DNA of 64,000 bases from Sporolactobacillus terrae DSM 11697 (GCF_000648615.1 NZ_JFZC01000063.1:49412-113411), one strand, 5' to 3'. Counted from the stretch's first letter, positions 19,169 to 29,600 are shown. The notes: generated from the letters alone by a model not told the origin. Made by a program: numbers and translations.

Positions 19169-20719
19169 GTGATCAAATACCGTGAAATCTTACGTCTTCA
19201 TGCACAGGACCTAAGTATTCGAAGCATTGCTTCAGGCGTGGGTAGTTCTAGGAATACAGTCAGTGACGTCTTGAAACGTGCTAAGGAAAAAGACGTTTTA
19301 TGGCCGCTTGAAAAAGATGTTGATGACGCAGAACTGCAGGCACTTCTGTTTCCAGAAAAGAATCAATCAGAGGTGAGACAGAAACCGGACTGTGACTACA
19401 TTCATAAGGAAATGGCTCGGAGCGGTGTGACTCTGTCTCTGCTTTGGCACGAATATGTTCAATTATGCCGTGAGCGCAGAGAGATCCCTTATAGCTATCG
19501 GCAATTTTGTCGCTTTTATACGCGTTACGTCACAAAGACAAAGGCAACGATGCGGATTAAGCGAAAGCCAGGAGAAGCAATGGAAGTCGATTGGGCGGGA
19601 CAAACAGCGTCAGTTAACGATTCGATCACTGGACAAGTGCAGCCAGCCTATGTTTTTGTCGCAGTCCTTCCCTGCACCCAATACGCGTATGTTGAAGGTT
19701 TTTTGTCCATGGACACATCGAGTTGGATCCAGGCACATATCCATGCTTTTCAGTTTTTTAACGGCGTTCCTCGAACCGTTGTCCCTGATAATCTAAAAAC
19801 AGGGGTTGTTCATTCCTCAAGTACAGATCCGATTATCAACCGGACTTACCAAGAATTAGCGGAACATTATCAGACAGCAATTATCCCCGCAAGAGTTCGT
19901 CATCCCAAAGATAAGCCAAATGTCGAAGGAACCGTAAAAATCATATCAACTTGGATTATTGCCGCACTAAGAAATGGTCAGTACTTTTCCATTCAAGAAC
20001 TTAATGAAGCCATTAAAGAAAAGTTAATTGAATACAATCAAAAACCATTTCAAAAGAAAAATGGAAGCAGACAATCCGCTTTTGCGGAGGAAGAGAGCTT
20101 TGCACTGCTCCCTTTGCCTGCTTCCCCATACGAATTAGCCACTTGGAGAACAGCTACCGTACCCTATGATTATCACATATCTGTAGAAAAAATGTATTAC
20201 TCCGTTCCCTATGAATACTTAAAATATCAAGTAGATATTCGCATGACTCAGCATATTATCGAAGTCTTCTATCACGGCATGCGCATTGCCTCGCATGTTC
20301 GTCTCTATGGAAAATCAGGTCAATTATCCACAAACCCCGATCATATGCCTGATCAACATAAAGACTATTTAACTTTTACTCCAGAGCATTTTTTAACATG
20401 GTCAAAAACCATAGGCACTCATACACAGACAACGGTTCAAGGATTTCTCGCTTCCTATAAAGTGGAGAAACAAGCTTTGAAATCCTGTTTAGCCCTTTCG
20501 AAACTTGCGGACAAATATTCAATAGAGCGATTAGAATCTGCATGCATGAGGGCTCTCAGTTATTCTCCAAGACCTAATATCAAAAGCATCACAACGATCT
20601 TAAAGACTGGACAAGATAAACAGCGGCAAGAGTCACTAGAGCAGAGAAATACCAATGAACAGCAAAAATCCCATGGATTTATTAGAGGAGCAGCTTATTA
20701 CGGGAGGACAGAAAAATGA
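19169..20719 (+). CDS. istA: IS21 transposase IstA
   Basis: 516 residues from a GTG with TAGGAGG upstream. The N-terminal helix-turn-helix (LSIRSIASGVGSSRNTVSDVLKRAKE) precedes an rve/DDE integrase core: Asp in EVDWAGQ (about residue 141), Asp in VVPDNLKTG (about 206) and Glu in PNVEGTVK (about 252). It makes the cut-and-join reactions of IS21 transposition with IstB as ATPase helper. Frame intact and normal length. Confidence 0.95.
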   Translation: MIKYREILRLHAQDLSIRSIASGVGSSRNTVSDVLKRAKEKDVLWPLEKDVDDAELQALLFPEKNQSEVRQKPDCDYIHKEMARSGVTLSLLWHEYVQLCRERREIPYSYRQFCRFYTRYVTKTKATMRIKRKPGEAMEVDWAGQTASVNDSITGQVQPAYVFVAVLPCTQYAYVEGFLSMDTSSWIQAHIHAFQFFNGVPRTVVPDNLKTGVVHSSSTDPIINRTYQELAEHYQTAIIPARVRHPKDKPNVEGTVKIISTWIIAALRNGQYFSIQELNEAIKEKLIEYNQKPFQKKNGSRQSAFAEEESFALLPLPASPYELATWRTATVPYDYHISVEKMYYSVPYEYLKYQVDIRMTQHIIEVFYHGMRIASHVRLYGKSGQLSTNPDHMPDQHKDYLTFTPEHFLTWSKTIGTHTQTTVQGFLASYKVEKQALKSCLALSKLADKYSIERLESACMRALSYSPRPNIKSITTILKTGQDKQRQESLEQRNTNEQQKSHGFIRGAAYYGRTEK

Positions 20720-21459
20720 CCAATGACAGTACACTTTCAAAGTTAAATGATATGCGCCTAAGTGCAATGGCTGAGTATTATCATGAACAGCTTCATAATC
20801 CTCAGTTTAATGACCTATCCTTTGAAGAACGATTCAGCCTGCTCGTAGATCGAGAATGGGATCGCAGAAAAAACAACAAGCTTGACCGTCTCATCAAAAA
20901 TGCCGGACTCCGATATCCTCAAGCTTGCATTGAAGATATTGAATATCATCCGGATCGTAAACTGGATAAAGCTCAAATTCTCCGATTAGCCTCTGGCAAA
21001 TACATTCAAGAAAAACATAATCTGATTATCAAAGGAGCCTCTGGAAACGGTAAATCTTATCTATCCTGTGCGTTCGGAATCGCTGCATGTCGGCAATTTT
21101 ATACCGTAAAGTATATTCGTTTGCCCGATCTATTGGATGAGCTCGCTGTTGCCAGAGGAGAAGGGATATTTCAAAAAGTAATGAAAATGTACCGAAAGGT
21201 AAATTTGCTTATTCTCGATGAATGGCTTCTTACTTCACTAAAGGGAAATGAAGCAAGGGAATTACTTGAGATTGTAGAATCTAGACATCAAACAGCCTCC
21301 ACGATATTCTGCTCACAGTTCGATACACAAGGCTGGTATGAAAGCATTGGTGAAGCGACCTTAGCCGATGCGATCTTGGATCGGATCATTCATGACTCTT
21401 ATAGCCTTTTAATTGACGGTGAAGTATCCATGAGAGAACGCCATGGGATAAAGCAATAA
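20716..21459 (+). CDS. istB: IS21 helper ATPase IstB
   Basis: 247 residues, AAA+ DnaC-like ATPase. Walker A is GASGNGKS (about residues 109-116) and Walker B is LLILDEW (about 168-174). It overlaps the end of istA by four bases, the normal translational coupling in this family. IstB assembles on target DNA and selects the site for IstA. Intact. Confidence 0.95.
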   Translation: MTNDSTLSKLNDMRLSAMAEYYHEQLHNPQFNDLSFEERFSLLVDREWDRRKNNKLDRLIKNAGLRYPQACIEDIEYHPDRKLDKAQILRLASGKYIQEKHNLIIKGASGNGKSYLSCAFGIAACRQFYTVKYIRLPDLLDELAVARGEGIFQKVMKMYRKVNLLILDEWLLTSLKGNEARELLEIVESRHQTASTIFCSQFDTQGWYESIGEATLADAILDRIIHDSYSLLIDGEVSMRERHGIKQ

Positions 21460-22536
21460 ATTAAGCTGAGCCACCATCGCTCGATGGTGGCTCTTCCGTT
21501 GGTAAGAGTGGCTCTCAAATCTGTCCGAAGCGGCTCAGAAATATGGCACAAGTTGATCTTTACGATGGCAATATACAACAGGAGGCGTGTTTTCTATTAT
21601 AATGAAAAAATGGAAAAGCGAACGGATTCTAACCCCCCCACAATCGAAGCATTGCGTGAGGAACGTGATGCGCTCAAAAGAGAGAATGCCGAACTGATAC
21701 TCAAGCTAAAATGGTTCGAAGAACAATTGCGCCTGGGCAAAGAACGGCAATTTGGTGTTTCCAGTGAAAAAACCAATTCGGTACAGCTCACACTGTCGCT
21801 CTTCAACGAAGCAGAAAGTGATGCCGATCCTCAAGCTCCAGAGCCTACCGTTGAAACAATCACTTACAAAAGGAAGAAAAAGCAGGGACAGCGTCAAGAA
21901 AAGTTGGAAAACCTACCGGTTGAAGTGATCAACTATACATTGTCTGCACACGAACAGACCTGTACGTGTTGCGGTGGTGATTTGCATGACATGTCAACGG
22001 AAATTCGTGAGGAACTTAAAATCATTCCTCCTCAGGTTAAAGTGATCCGACATGTTCGTCACACCTATGCCTGCCGGCATTGTGAACGACAAGCCACGCA
22101 AACACCCATCATCACGGCACCGGCACCGAAAGCTGTTTTTCCAAAAAGCCTGGCTTCACCATCAGCGATGGCCTCCATCATGTGCCAGAAGTATCTAGAT
22201 GCTCAGCCGCTCTATCGACAGGAACAACAGTTGAAGCGACTCGGTGTAGCCCTGTCTCGGCAAACCATGGCCAATTGGATGATTTACGGAGCAAGTCATT
22301 GGCTTCAGTTGATCTATGATCGGATGAAAGCCAAGCTGGTTAAGCAGGATCTTCTTCATGCCGATGAATTATGTTGAGCTCAACATAATTCATCTTATGA
22401 AGAGTCATTTATTATGTTGAGTCACTCTTATTTAATTTAAAAAGGTCGCTGGACGCCTGGTATTTGGGTACATTTTATGGAAATATAACTTAACATAATA
22501 TTTTGATGCTATCTTTAGAATGGGAGGTGCATCAAA

Positions 22537-23470
22537 ATGCATGCAAAAACGACGAAAATTCTCCTAAGGTATGAGGTCTACTCAGATACCTTAGAAGATT
22601 ACCTGAACCTAGAGGAATTCAGGAAACTATCCCCACTGACTATTTCATCCAAAAGAATCACGATTATTTCTTTTATGAATTATCTTGGCGATAGTAACGT
22701 AAGAAATTTCCAGAACTGTAATCAAAGTAATGTTACCGGTTATTTATCTTCCCTTTCCAAATTATCTTCTTCCACCATAAGTGGACGCACATTTATTTTG
22801 CGTCACTTCTTTAATTTTTTACACACCAGAAACTACCTTGTTCTCAGGCAATGAACTATTTCCAGTCATATTTACCAACAAACGTGAACGTATACTTTCA
22901 TTTTATTCCATTGAGGAAATCAGACGAACCATTTCTTCCGTAGACAGAGGCACATCTTATGGAAAAAGGGACTTTGTCGTTTTGCTACTCGCTGCGGAAC
23001 TTGGTATCCGCTCCAGTGACATCATCCGATTAAAAATGTCAGATATCCATTGGGAACGCAATACAATTGAGTTTGTTCAGTATAAGACTAAGACTTTCAA
23101 TCAGTTACCATTGTTGGAAAATATCAAATATGCATTAATTGATTACATTAAAAATGAACGTCCAAAAACCAACTCAGATTACATTTTTATTGGCATTAAA
23201 AATGGTGGGAAACCTTTGACTAATTCTTGCATACATCATGTGGTCTCTAAGTATTTCATAAAAGCTAACATTGATATTTCGGAGCGAAAACATGGTCCAC
23301 ATGCTATGCGACATTCTTTGGCAAGCAACATGCTCCATAACAACACTCCGATGCACGTAATTAAGGAAGCCTTAGGGCACTCGAACATCAACACCACGAG
23401 AATGTATCTTAATATTGATATTGATGCTTTAAGACAATTTGCTTTGAAGGTGCCTTGTGAAACAATATGA
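22537..23470 (+). pseudogene. Tyrosine recombinase 1 of the trio, frameshifted
   Basis: The N-terminal SAM-like core-binding domain (22537-22854, MHAKTTKILLRYEVYSD...) and the catalytic domain (from about 22850, FTNKRERILSFYSIEEI...) are in different frames, joined by a one-base shift near 22840. Catalytic residues are present: Arg in ELGIRSSDI, HAMRH, and LGHSNINTTRMYL with the nucleophilic Tyr. About 310 residues if repaired. The end overlaps the next gene by 14 bases. RBS GGGAGG precedes the ATG. Confidence 0.75.
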
Positions 23471-24435
23471 TACCTTCAATTTTCCTAAGGTCTACCGTTA
23501 CATTGCTTTGGAGTATGTAAATTATAAACAGTCCCTAGGATTCAAGTATTCGTACGCTGAACAGTCAAAAGTAAACAGGATGCTTCGTTTTATATATGCT
23601 CATTCGAAATCAGATCCTATACTGGCTTTACAACCAGAACTGGTTAAAGCATATGCAACAAAAAATGACAATGAAAGTGCCAGAACCCTTCATACAAGGC
23701 AATCTCATATAAGACAGTTTGCCTTATTCTTAAACTTGAGAGGTATATCCGCCTTTGTCTACCCGAAGGAGCTCGTTAAAGTTTCAAAAAATTTTGTCCC
23801 ATATATTTTTACCAAAGATGAAATGAACCGAATCTTTCGGGAAGCTGATGCAATCAAACCAAACAAGAATAAATTTGTAAATACCCCTTATATATATCCT
23901 GCGGTAATCCGTGTGTTATATGGATGTGGTTTACGTGTGAGTGAAGCCCTTGCTCTCAAATGTGAACACGTTGATCTAGATAACGGAATTCTTGTCGTTA
24001 TGAAGGGAAAAAATAATGTTTCCCGGTTAGTTCCAGTATCTGGATCACTAAGACAGTATTTATCCTATCTATAATTCAAAGGTTGTGAGAATGGGAAATC
24101 CACACTTTTTCCCAGCACTTCACAAGGAAAGATATTCTCCAACAACGATCAGGAATCAGTTTAGAAGGCTGGAGGAGAAAGCTGGCATATTCCAGTTAAG
24201 TACCGGAAGGTACCCGCGAGTCCATGATCTAAGACATACCTTCAGTGTCCATGCCCTAGAACAAATGATTCGTAAAGGTATGGACCCTTATTGCTCACTT
24301 CCAATCCTCAGCACTTATCTTGGGCACAAAGGTGTGGAATCGACAGAAAAATATCTGCGTTTAACTAAACAGTACTTTATTGATATCCTTCAGTTTAGCC
24401 ACGAAAATGCAGAAAAGATCTTTCCGGAGGTGTGA
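23457..24435 (+). pseudogene. Tyrosine recombinase 2 of the trio, frameshifted
   Basis: The front piece (23457-24074) contains the core-binding domain and the first catalytic Arg in YGCGLRVSEALALK. It stops at a TAA, and the frame resumes at about 24085 with the remaining catalytic motifs (HDLRHTFSVHAL, YLGHKGVESTEKYLRL with the Tyr). A single indel near 24072 would repair it to about 325 residues. Overlaps the third recombinase gene by four bases (GTGA). Confidence 0.75.
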
Positions 24436-25367
24436 TTATGCGCAAAAAGGAATTATCTTATTATGTTACCAGCTTCTTTACTGAATATCTTAGTGGAGAG
24501 GCAGGCCTGTCAATCAATACCATTAAATCATACCGGGATGCGTTCATACTTTTCTATAAGTACCTTGAAGAAGCTGGTATCTGCAAGATCAGTAAACTTA
24601 AAATGGATATGTTGAATGCAGATAATATAACTGGATTTTTGGATTGGCTGGAACAATCGAGATGTTGCAGTATTGGTTCAAGAAACCAACGCCTTGCGGC
24701 GTTAAAAGCTTTCTGTAGCTATGTCATACGCCGAAGCCCGGAGGAGAGTGCCTTGTGTCAGGGAGTCTTAAAAATACGTATAAAGAAAGCACCACAGAAA
24801 TCTGTCGAATATTTAAGTGGAGCAGCCGTTGAATATCTCCTCAAAATACCTAACAGTCATTCTATGCAAGGTATTCGCGAGCTTGCAATGATTGCTTTAA
24901 TGTACGAATCGGGTTGCAGAGTTCAGGAACTCATAGATTTAAGAGTTGGTGACATTGCCTTTCGAAGTCCAAACACGCTTACCCTAACAGGAAAAGGAAA
25001 TAAATCAAGAGTGGTTCCTATAAGTATCAACGCCGCGAACATTCTAAAAGCTTATTTGAATTCCGCTGGTATTGATGACACGGTTCACCCAGTATTTGTT
25101 AACAGATATAATAAAACCTTGTCAAGGTCAGGAGTTTCCTATGTACTGGATAAATATGGACAAATAGCAAGCAAAGCAAGATCAGATTTATTTCCGTCTA
25201 AGCTACATCCGCATATATTGAGACATTCCAAAGCAATGCATCTTCTTGAAAATGGAGTGAACCTCATATATATTAGGGATTTTCTTGGACATTCATCAGT
25301 TACCACAACGGAAATTTATGCAAGATGTAATCGAAGAGAAAATATATTGAGCAGGCTGGTACTCTAA
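24432..25367 (+). CDS. Tyrosine recombinase 3 of the trio
   Basis: 311 residues and the only intact recombinase of the three. N-terminal SAM-like domain (SINTIKSYRDAFILFYKYL), then catalytic Arg in ESGCRVQELIDL, HILRHSKAMHLL and FLGHSSVTTTEIYAR with the Tyr nucleophile. Starts at GTG 24432 overlapping the previous stop; ATG 24438 is an alternative, with CCGGAGG upstream. It would bind the TTATGTTGAG repeats at the element ends (inference). Confidence 0.85.
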   Translation: MIMRKKELSYYVTSFFTEYLSGEAGLSINTIKSYRDAFILFYKYLEEAGICKISKLKMDMLNADNITGFLDWLEQSRCCSIGSRNQRLAALKAFCSYVIRRSPEESALCQGVLKIRIKKAPQKSVEYLSGAAVEYLLKIPNSHSMQGIRELAMIALMYESGCRVQELIDLRVGDIAFRSPNTLTLTGKGNKSRVVPISINAANILKAYLNSAGIDDTVHPVFVNRYNKTLSRSGVSYVLDKYGQIASKARSDLFPSKLHPHILRHSKAMHLLENGVNLIYIRDFLGHSSVTTTEIYARCNRRENILSRLVL

Positions 25368-26368
25368 TTACCGAGGCTGTAGAAGAATATAGTGATGGTG
25401 AAAAAAAAGCATTGATTGACTGGCTTCGGAAAAATATCTAAATTATTATGTTGAGTGGTTACGCCATATACCTCGTGTCCGTGCGGCATGGTAACCCTCA
25501 ACTTTACATAATATATCACTCTACATAAGATGAAACGATACTTCAAGTTTTGAAGGAACCTGAGCGGCCAGCTACATCAAAATCCTACCTATGGCTTTAT
25601 CGAACGGGACACCTTGGCCCTCCAATCGTATTGTATGATTATCAAACAACGCGAGCGAGTAAGCATCAGGCTCGATTCTTAGCTGATTTTAAGGGCTACC
25701 TTCACGTGGATGGCTACGCTGGCTATCCTGCGCTTCAAAGCATCACCCTGGTCGGGTGTTGGGCACATGCGCGGAGAAAGTTCAGCGAGGCAATCAAGGC
25801 TTTACCGGATTCGGCAAAAGATTCGGTTGTACTCGCTAAAGAAGGCCTTGCTTACTGCAACAATCTATTTAAAATTGAACAGAACCTCAAGAAATCCAAT
25901 GCTTCCGATGAAGAACGCTACCAAACGCGACTCAAGCAGAGCAAGGTTATCGTTGAGGCTTTTTCAGCATGGCTGAAAAAGCAGACGCCTCGAGTCCTTC
26001 CTAAAAGTGCATTAGGTAAAGCCATCCATTATTGTCGTACACAATGGGAGAAACTGATTGTCTTTTTACAGGATGGACGGTTGGAGATGGATAACAATCG
26101 AGCTGAGCGCTCGATCAAGCCCTTTGTGATGGGACGAAAAAACTGGCTGTTCAGTAATACGCCAAGAGGTGCAGTAGCTAGCAGCACCATATACAGTCTC
26201 ATCGAAACCGCAAAAGAAAACGGCTTGATTCCGTTTCAATACCTTAGCTATTTATTCGAACAACTGCCCAACCTTGAAGACCAGACCAACGAGACACTCG
26301 ATAAACTACTGCCTTGGTCCTCAAGTCTTCCGGAAAACTGTAAACTATCTTCCCAACAATCATAAATC

Positions 26369-26410
26369 AAGCCCACATCTTTGACTAGGTGTGGGCTATT
26401 TGACGCTTAC
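26369..26410 (+). terminator. IS66 right-end hairpin and terminal repeat
   Basis: AGCCCACA and TGTGGGCT form a hairpin just after tnpC, and the segment ending GACGCTTAC at 26410 reads on the other strand as GTAAGCGTCAAATAG, the usual IS66 terminal sequence. No matching GTAAGCG left end was found upstream, so the left end has been lost. Confidence 0.65.
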
Positions 26411-26702
26411 AGGGCAAATCAAGTGTTTGACAATTCTATAATATATTTCTAAATAGTACTGAACTGGTTTCATATGGACTATTTCGATGGCACTACATCC
26501 CTTGGTGATGACGGAAATAATTGTACACAATATTACCTTTGAGATTGATTTTTTCACTATTGAAAGCATGATATATTATCCTGAAATCAGTTTTTTGGGA
26601 GACATGGGATTAACCTTATGATCACGCAAAAGTCGATCGATTTCACAATGTTTCAGTTATCGGTTGATTTTATTATAGATGATTAATAGTCGCATGCATT
26701 AG

Positions 26703-27134
26703 TTATAAAAGATTTTTAAGTGCCTGTTCAAACATTTGATTAAAGTGATCAAATTCACAAATTAAATCTCCACTTGGTTTATCGAGTTCAACAAATTTGT
26801 TTTTTTCAATATCATAGGCATACCAGGAGATATTTCCATCTCCCAAAAAAAGATAATGGGTGTTGCTTTCAATGTCCCACCAAATTTCATTTGCAGAAAT
26901 TAGATTGTTATTTTCATCGCCTGGATCAGAGTTATAAATGACTAATCCATTATAGTTTAACCCATCCATTTTATTTAAAAAATGTTCATACTCTGAAAAC
27001 CATAGATTATGTCGTACATGGTCCGACACCCATTTTTTTAGGCGATCTATATTTTCTTTTTTTGCTGATAATCTCATTGAACGGCCGCGTGATTTTTTTT
27101 TGTTCTCAATTTGAGATAATAATTGATCCAACAT
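26703..27134 (-). CDS. SMI1/KNR4-like immunity protein (YrhA type)
   Basis: 143 residues from ATG 27134, seven bases after AAGGAG; the longer frame to 27206 overlaps the toxin gene and lacks a site. The region LNYNGLVIYNSDPGDENNNL followed by a Trp- and Asp-rich stretch (LFLGDGNISWYAYDIEKNKF) is typical of SMI1/KNR4-fold proteins, many of which neutralise nuclease toxins. It starts four bases after the stop of the HNH toxin gene, the standard toxin-then-immunity order, so it should bind that HNH domain. It is intact although the toxin gene is broken. Confidence 0.8.
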   Translation of the reverse strand: MLDQLLSQIENKKKSRGRSMRLSAKKENIDRLKKWVSDHVRHNLWFSEYEHFLNKMDGLNYNGLVIYNSDPGDENNNLISANEIWWDIESNTHYLFLGDGNISWYAYDIEKNKFVELDKPSGDLICEFDHFNQMFEQALKNLL

Positions 27135-27138
27135 GTTT

Positions 27139-29124
27139 TTACTCCTTTTCGGGATAAATGTGATTTCTAGGGATTGGCCATTGAATGTGAACAGAATCTC
27201 CTTCATTCAAATGCCCTGTTAAATTTTTCTGGGCATTAGTTAAAGCCTTATGGTATGGATCATTTCTAATTAAAACAAGATTGCTATAAACATTTGTACC
27301 TCCATCATCCAATGGCAATTTATGATGAACCTGATAATTATCTGGGATACATCCATCCTTCAAATCTTCAATGTCTACATCACTTAATCCTGCATCTATT
27401 AGTCTATTGATTGAATTTTGATCTTTGACTAGATACTTCGCGAAGTTCTTACGAACAGAACTGTCAAATTTTCTTCTTAATTGATTGAATTCATTTCTGT
27501 TCCGCTTCGTATAAGTTATCTCTTTCATATCCACATTATCTAAAATAATAGTTTCCCCTTTTAAAGTACCTGAGAAACTATGATCATCAAAAGCGTAATT
27601 ATGTTTATTTTGAATTGTCTTTTTAATTGACGCTTGCTGAATGATGCTTCTGACGTTATTAATAGGATCAATAAAGGTACTCTTTCCAGCGCTTTCGCCA
27701 ATCCTTGAAAGCTTATCTCTTAAGCCAGAGGAGTTAATTGAATTATACGGGACATCTCCTGCAATTTGAACTTTTGGCGCAAATGGGTTATTCCATCCGT
27801 TAATTTTATCTGCTGCTTTGTTTGCGTGTTTAACTACGCTTGCTTTTGCTAGTGTACTTATTTTCTTTGCCGATGTGCCCAATTTTTCCAGGTTAGCCAC
27901 TTTGCTGACTTGACCAATGCCTTTGGTTCCGACAACTGAGGTAACCAGCGTTGTTAATGTGTAAGTAACCCATCGTGATCGTGTATACGCATCCCCATGA
28001 ACCATATCTTTGTCATAGGATTCAGTTATCGCTTGGGCAATGAGTGCCGACGTTTGCTTCCAATTCCATAGTGCCATAACCGTGTTTGTTGCGGTTTTTA
28101 GGGGATCCCGGACCATATCGATAAATCCATAGACTATATCTTTACCTGTATCAATTAAACCTTGCGTGATCCCACGGTTGATTTTTTCCTTTAAAAGGTA
28201 CATACGAACATCGGGAGGCAGGCTGGCTTCAGCATTCATTATTCGTGCCTGTTCCTGCTGCTTTTTGATCTCCAGATACTGCTGTGTTTGCTTCCGCATT
28301 TCATCCTGAACTTGATAGATTTTGCTGTCGTGATAGGCGGTCGCGTTGAAATGCATCGGTTGCACATCGGCGCCTTGGAGAGTCGCGTGAATCAGCTCTT
28401 CGTACAGTGCTTGGATGTGCGGCAGGTCTTCAGTAATTTGACGGTATTCATTCGTTAAGGACTGATCGAGATCCTGAACATCGAGCACCATCTTTGCGCG
28501 CTTCTTATCTGCAGCATCAAGTTCCTGATCGACGTCGTGGTTCGAAAAGACGTTGATAGGTTCCAGATCCGATATACTGCTCAGAATCTTGGCGATGTCA
28601 TCACGCTGCTCGCGTACCATTTCCTTGGAACGCGCGTAGCTCATGGAAAGGTCCTCATTCAAAAAAGGGACGTGAACCTGTGTATCTCCGTCGAGGTTCT
28701 TGTCATCAAGCGTACCAGAAATGCCTTGAAAATAGGCAATCTTCTTGTACTATTAAGAAGAAATGTAAATTTCAAGGAAAATAGTATAAGTGCAACTAAG
28801 GCTCAGCCGGGCCTAAAGGCTTGGCTTCACCAAGATTTCTTTATCAATCAGCCGCAGCCAGGCATCGACGACATTGATTTGTCCTGAATAAAAGTGTTTA
28901 ATCGCGGCCGCACCTTTGCCTTGAAGATCAGAGCCGAGTCCAGCGATCTGCTGGAATGCGGTGCGTAAGTTATGGAATTGATCGCGTAACGTTTGGTAGT
29001 GTTTGGCGTGTGCTTTGGCGGCTGTGATTAGTGATTCGGCATCGTAGGTTTGTGTATCGCCGGCTGAGCCAGAGCCGCCTATGGTTACTCTCAATTTATC
29101 ACCTTCAGAATAGGAACTGTTCAA
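27139..29124 (-). pseudogene. LXG polymorphic toxin with HNH nuclease domain, interrupted
   Basis: The N-terminal LXG start (28844-29124, MNSSYSEGDKLRVTIGGS... to LRLIDK) and the rest (27139-28747) are in the same frame but separated by a 96-bp insertion at 28748-28843 that brings in a TAG stop. The rest matches the intact LXG gene at 44173-46044, then diverges into a C-terminal toxin with YQVHHKLPLDDGGTNVYSNL, an HNH/WHH-type nuclease motif. LXG proteins are type VII secretion effectors used against neighbouring bacteria. An internal ATG at 28662 could start a leaderless product without the LXG secretion region. The immunity gene follows after four bases. Confidence 0.85.
28748..28843. repeat. 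96-bp insertion inside the LXG gene
   Basis: Aligning this LXG gene with the copy at 44173-46044 shows an exact extra segment between CTTCTTG and TCAATCAGCC. It has short inverted repeats (TACTATT with AATAGTA in its left part; AAGAAAT with ATTTCTT near its ends). Its length is a multiple of three but it carries stop codons in the toxin frame. Identity unknown; a small non-autonomous element is one possibility. Confidence 0.6.
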
Positions 29125-29330
29125 TGGGATGGAAATGCAAAACGTGATGTGTTTCTGGAAGGAACAAGCGATGAAGGTTCATTGTTTTAATTTGTCTCTA
29201 GTATACAAAAGGTGACCAATTGATGAACACGGGCGAAATGCCTAAAAGGGCATTGAGATTTTACGAAAACACAAGTGATCGACATGATTCGACATTAAAT
29301 GCCCTGCCATTATGACTATGCAACAGATAA
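29125..29330 (-). promoter_or_regulatory. LXG upstream region 1, duplicated, with -10 TATACT
   Basis: This leader is nearly identical to 46045-46250, upstream of the intact LXG gene. On the minus strand TATACT (29200-29205) is a good -10 box; a TTCATC about 16 bases further up is a weak -35. The conserved block, including CGGGCGAAATGCC, suggests shared regulation of the two LXG genes. The leader is about 75 bases long and has a TGAAGGTG-like site just before the start. Confidence 0.45.
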
Positions 29331-29594
29331 CCTAAGGTCAAGATACAGATAGAGGGTACAACACCAAAAATAACCGAAAACTGTTGAATCATTTGGAATG
29401 CTTGGCGACTTCCGAGTGCGTGATTTCTGGGGAATAAGCCGATCAATCCCCGGCCACATTCGTTGCTTTGTACCTTTGATGTACAACCAGCTACTTTTCA
29501 AAGAACGGTGGCTTTCCCCCATTGATTCAAGCTGTTCTTTTAGAGGAATACGTACTTGAGCCATCCCTGAGTCTTTCCTTTAATTTTTTTAAAG
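29331..29594 (-). pseudogene. Unidentified gene remnant
   Basis: A minus-strand start (ATG 29564, MAQVRIPLKEQLESMGESHR...) runs coding-like and then continues in another frame as a hydrophobic stretch (FSVIFGVVPSICILTLGYLL) to about 29261, crossing into the LXG leader. This looks like a frameshifted fragment of a membrane protein. I do not recognise it. Confidence 0.25.
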
Positions 29595-29600
29595 AATAGC

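Larger units (their letters stand above)
19048..21550 (+). mobile_element. IS21-family insertion sequence, 2503 bp
   Basis: Both ends start TGTGCCATATTT and carry internal GAGCCAC repeats (left GAGCCACTTGTGCCATAACCAGAGCCACC-type region to about 19112, right the inverted counterpart from about 21480), the multiple terminal repeats of IS21 elements. istA and istB fill the interior with a 4-base overlap. No target duplication is evident: GTGCCAGC flanks the left end and AGTTGATC the right, suggesting a rearrangement next to the element. Confidence 0.88.
22369..25528 (+). mobile_element. RIT-like element (three tyrosine recombinases), 3160 bp
   Basis: The element is bounded by GATGAA at 22363-22368 and 25529-25534. 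Its ends are TTATGTTGAG (left) and the complement TTATGTAGAG (right). At the left the first twenty bases form a perfect palindrome (TTATGTTGAG joined to its own complement), and further copies of TTATGTTGAG lie at 22412-22421 and 25446-25455, with a related inverted copy near 25497-25511. Three overlapping recombinase genes in one direction fill it, the hallmark of Recombinase-In-Trio elements. The first two genes have frameshifts, so this copy is probably not self-mobile. Confidence 0.82.
21610..26365 (+). pseudogene. tnpC: IS66-family transposase TnpC split by a RIT-like element
   Basis: The first piece (21610-22368) begins MEKRTDSNPPTIEALREERD, has the coiled-coil start and the zinc-ribbon region (CTCCGGDLHDM, CRHCER) of IS66 TnpC and ends at LLHADE. 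The second piece (25535-26365) resumes TILQVLKEPERPATSKSYLWLYRTG and carries WAHARRKF and the C-terminal DNNRAERSIKP motif. Joining them gives about 529 residues, normal for TnpC. The insertion of 3160 bp is in the middle of the DDE core, so the gene is inactive as read. tnpA and tnpB are missing upstream, where the IS21 element lies. Confidence 0.9.

Noticed and set aside
22369..22430. Repeated TTATGTTGAG/CTCAACATAA motifs considered as a CRISPR-like array
   Set aside because: Only a few copies at irregular spacing near the ends of one element; they fit recombinase binding sites.
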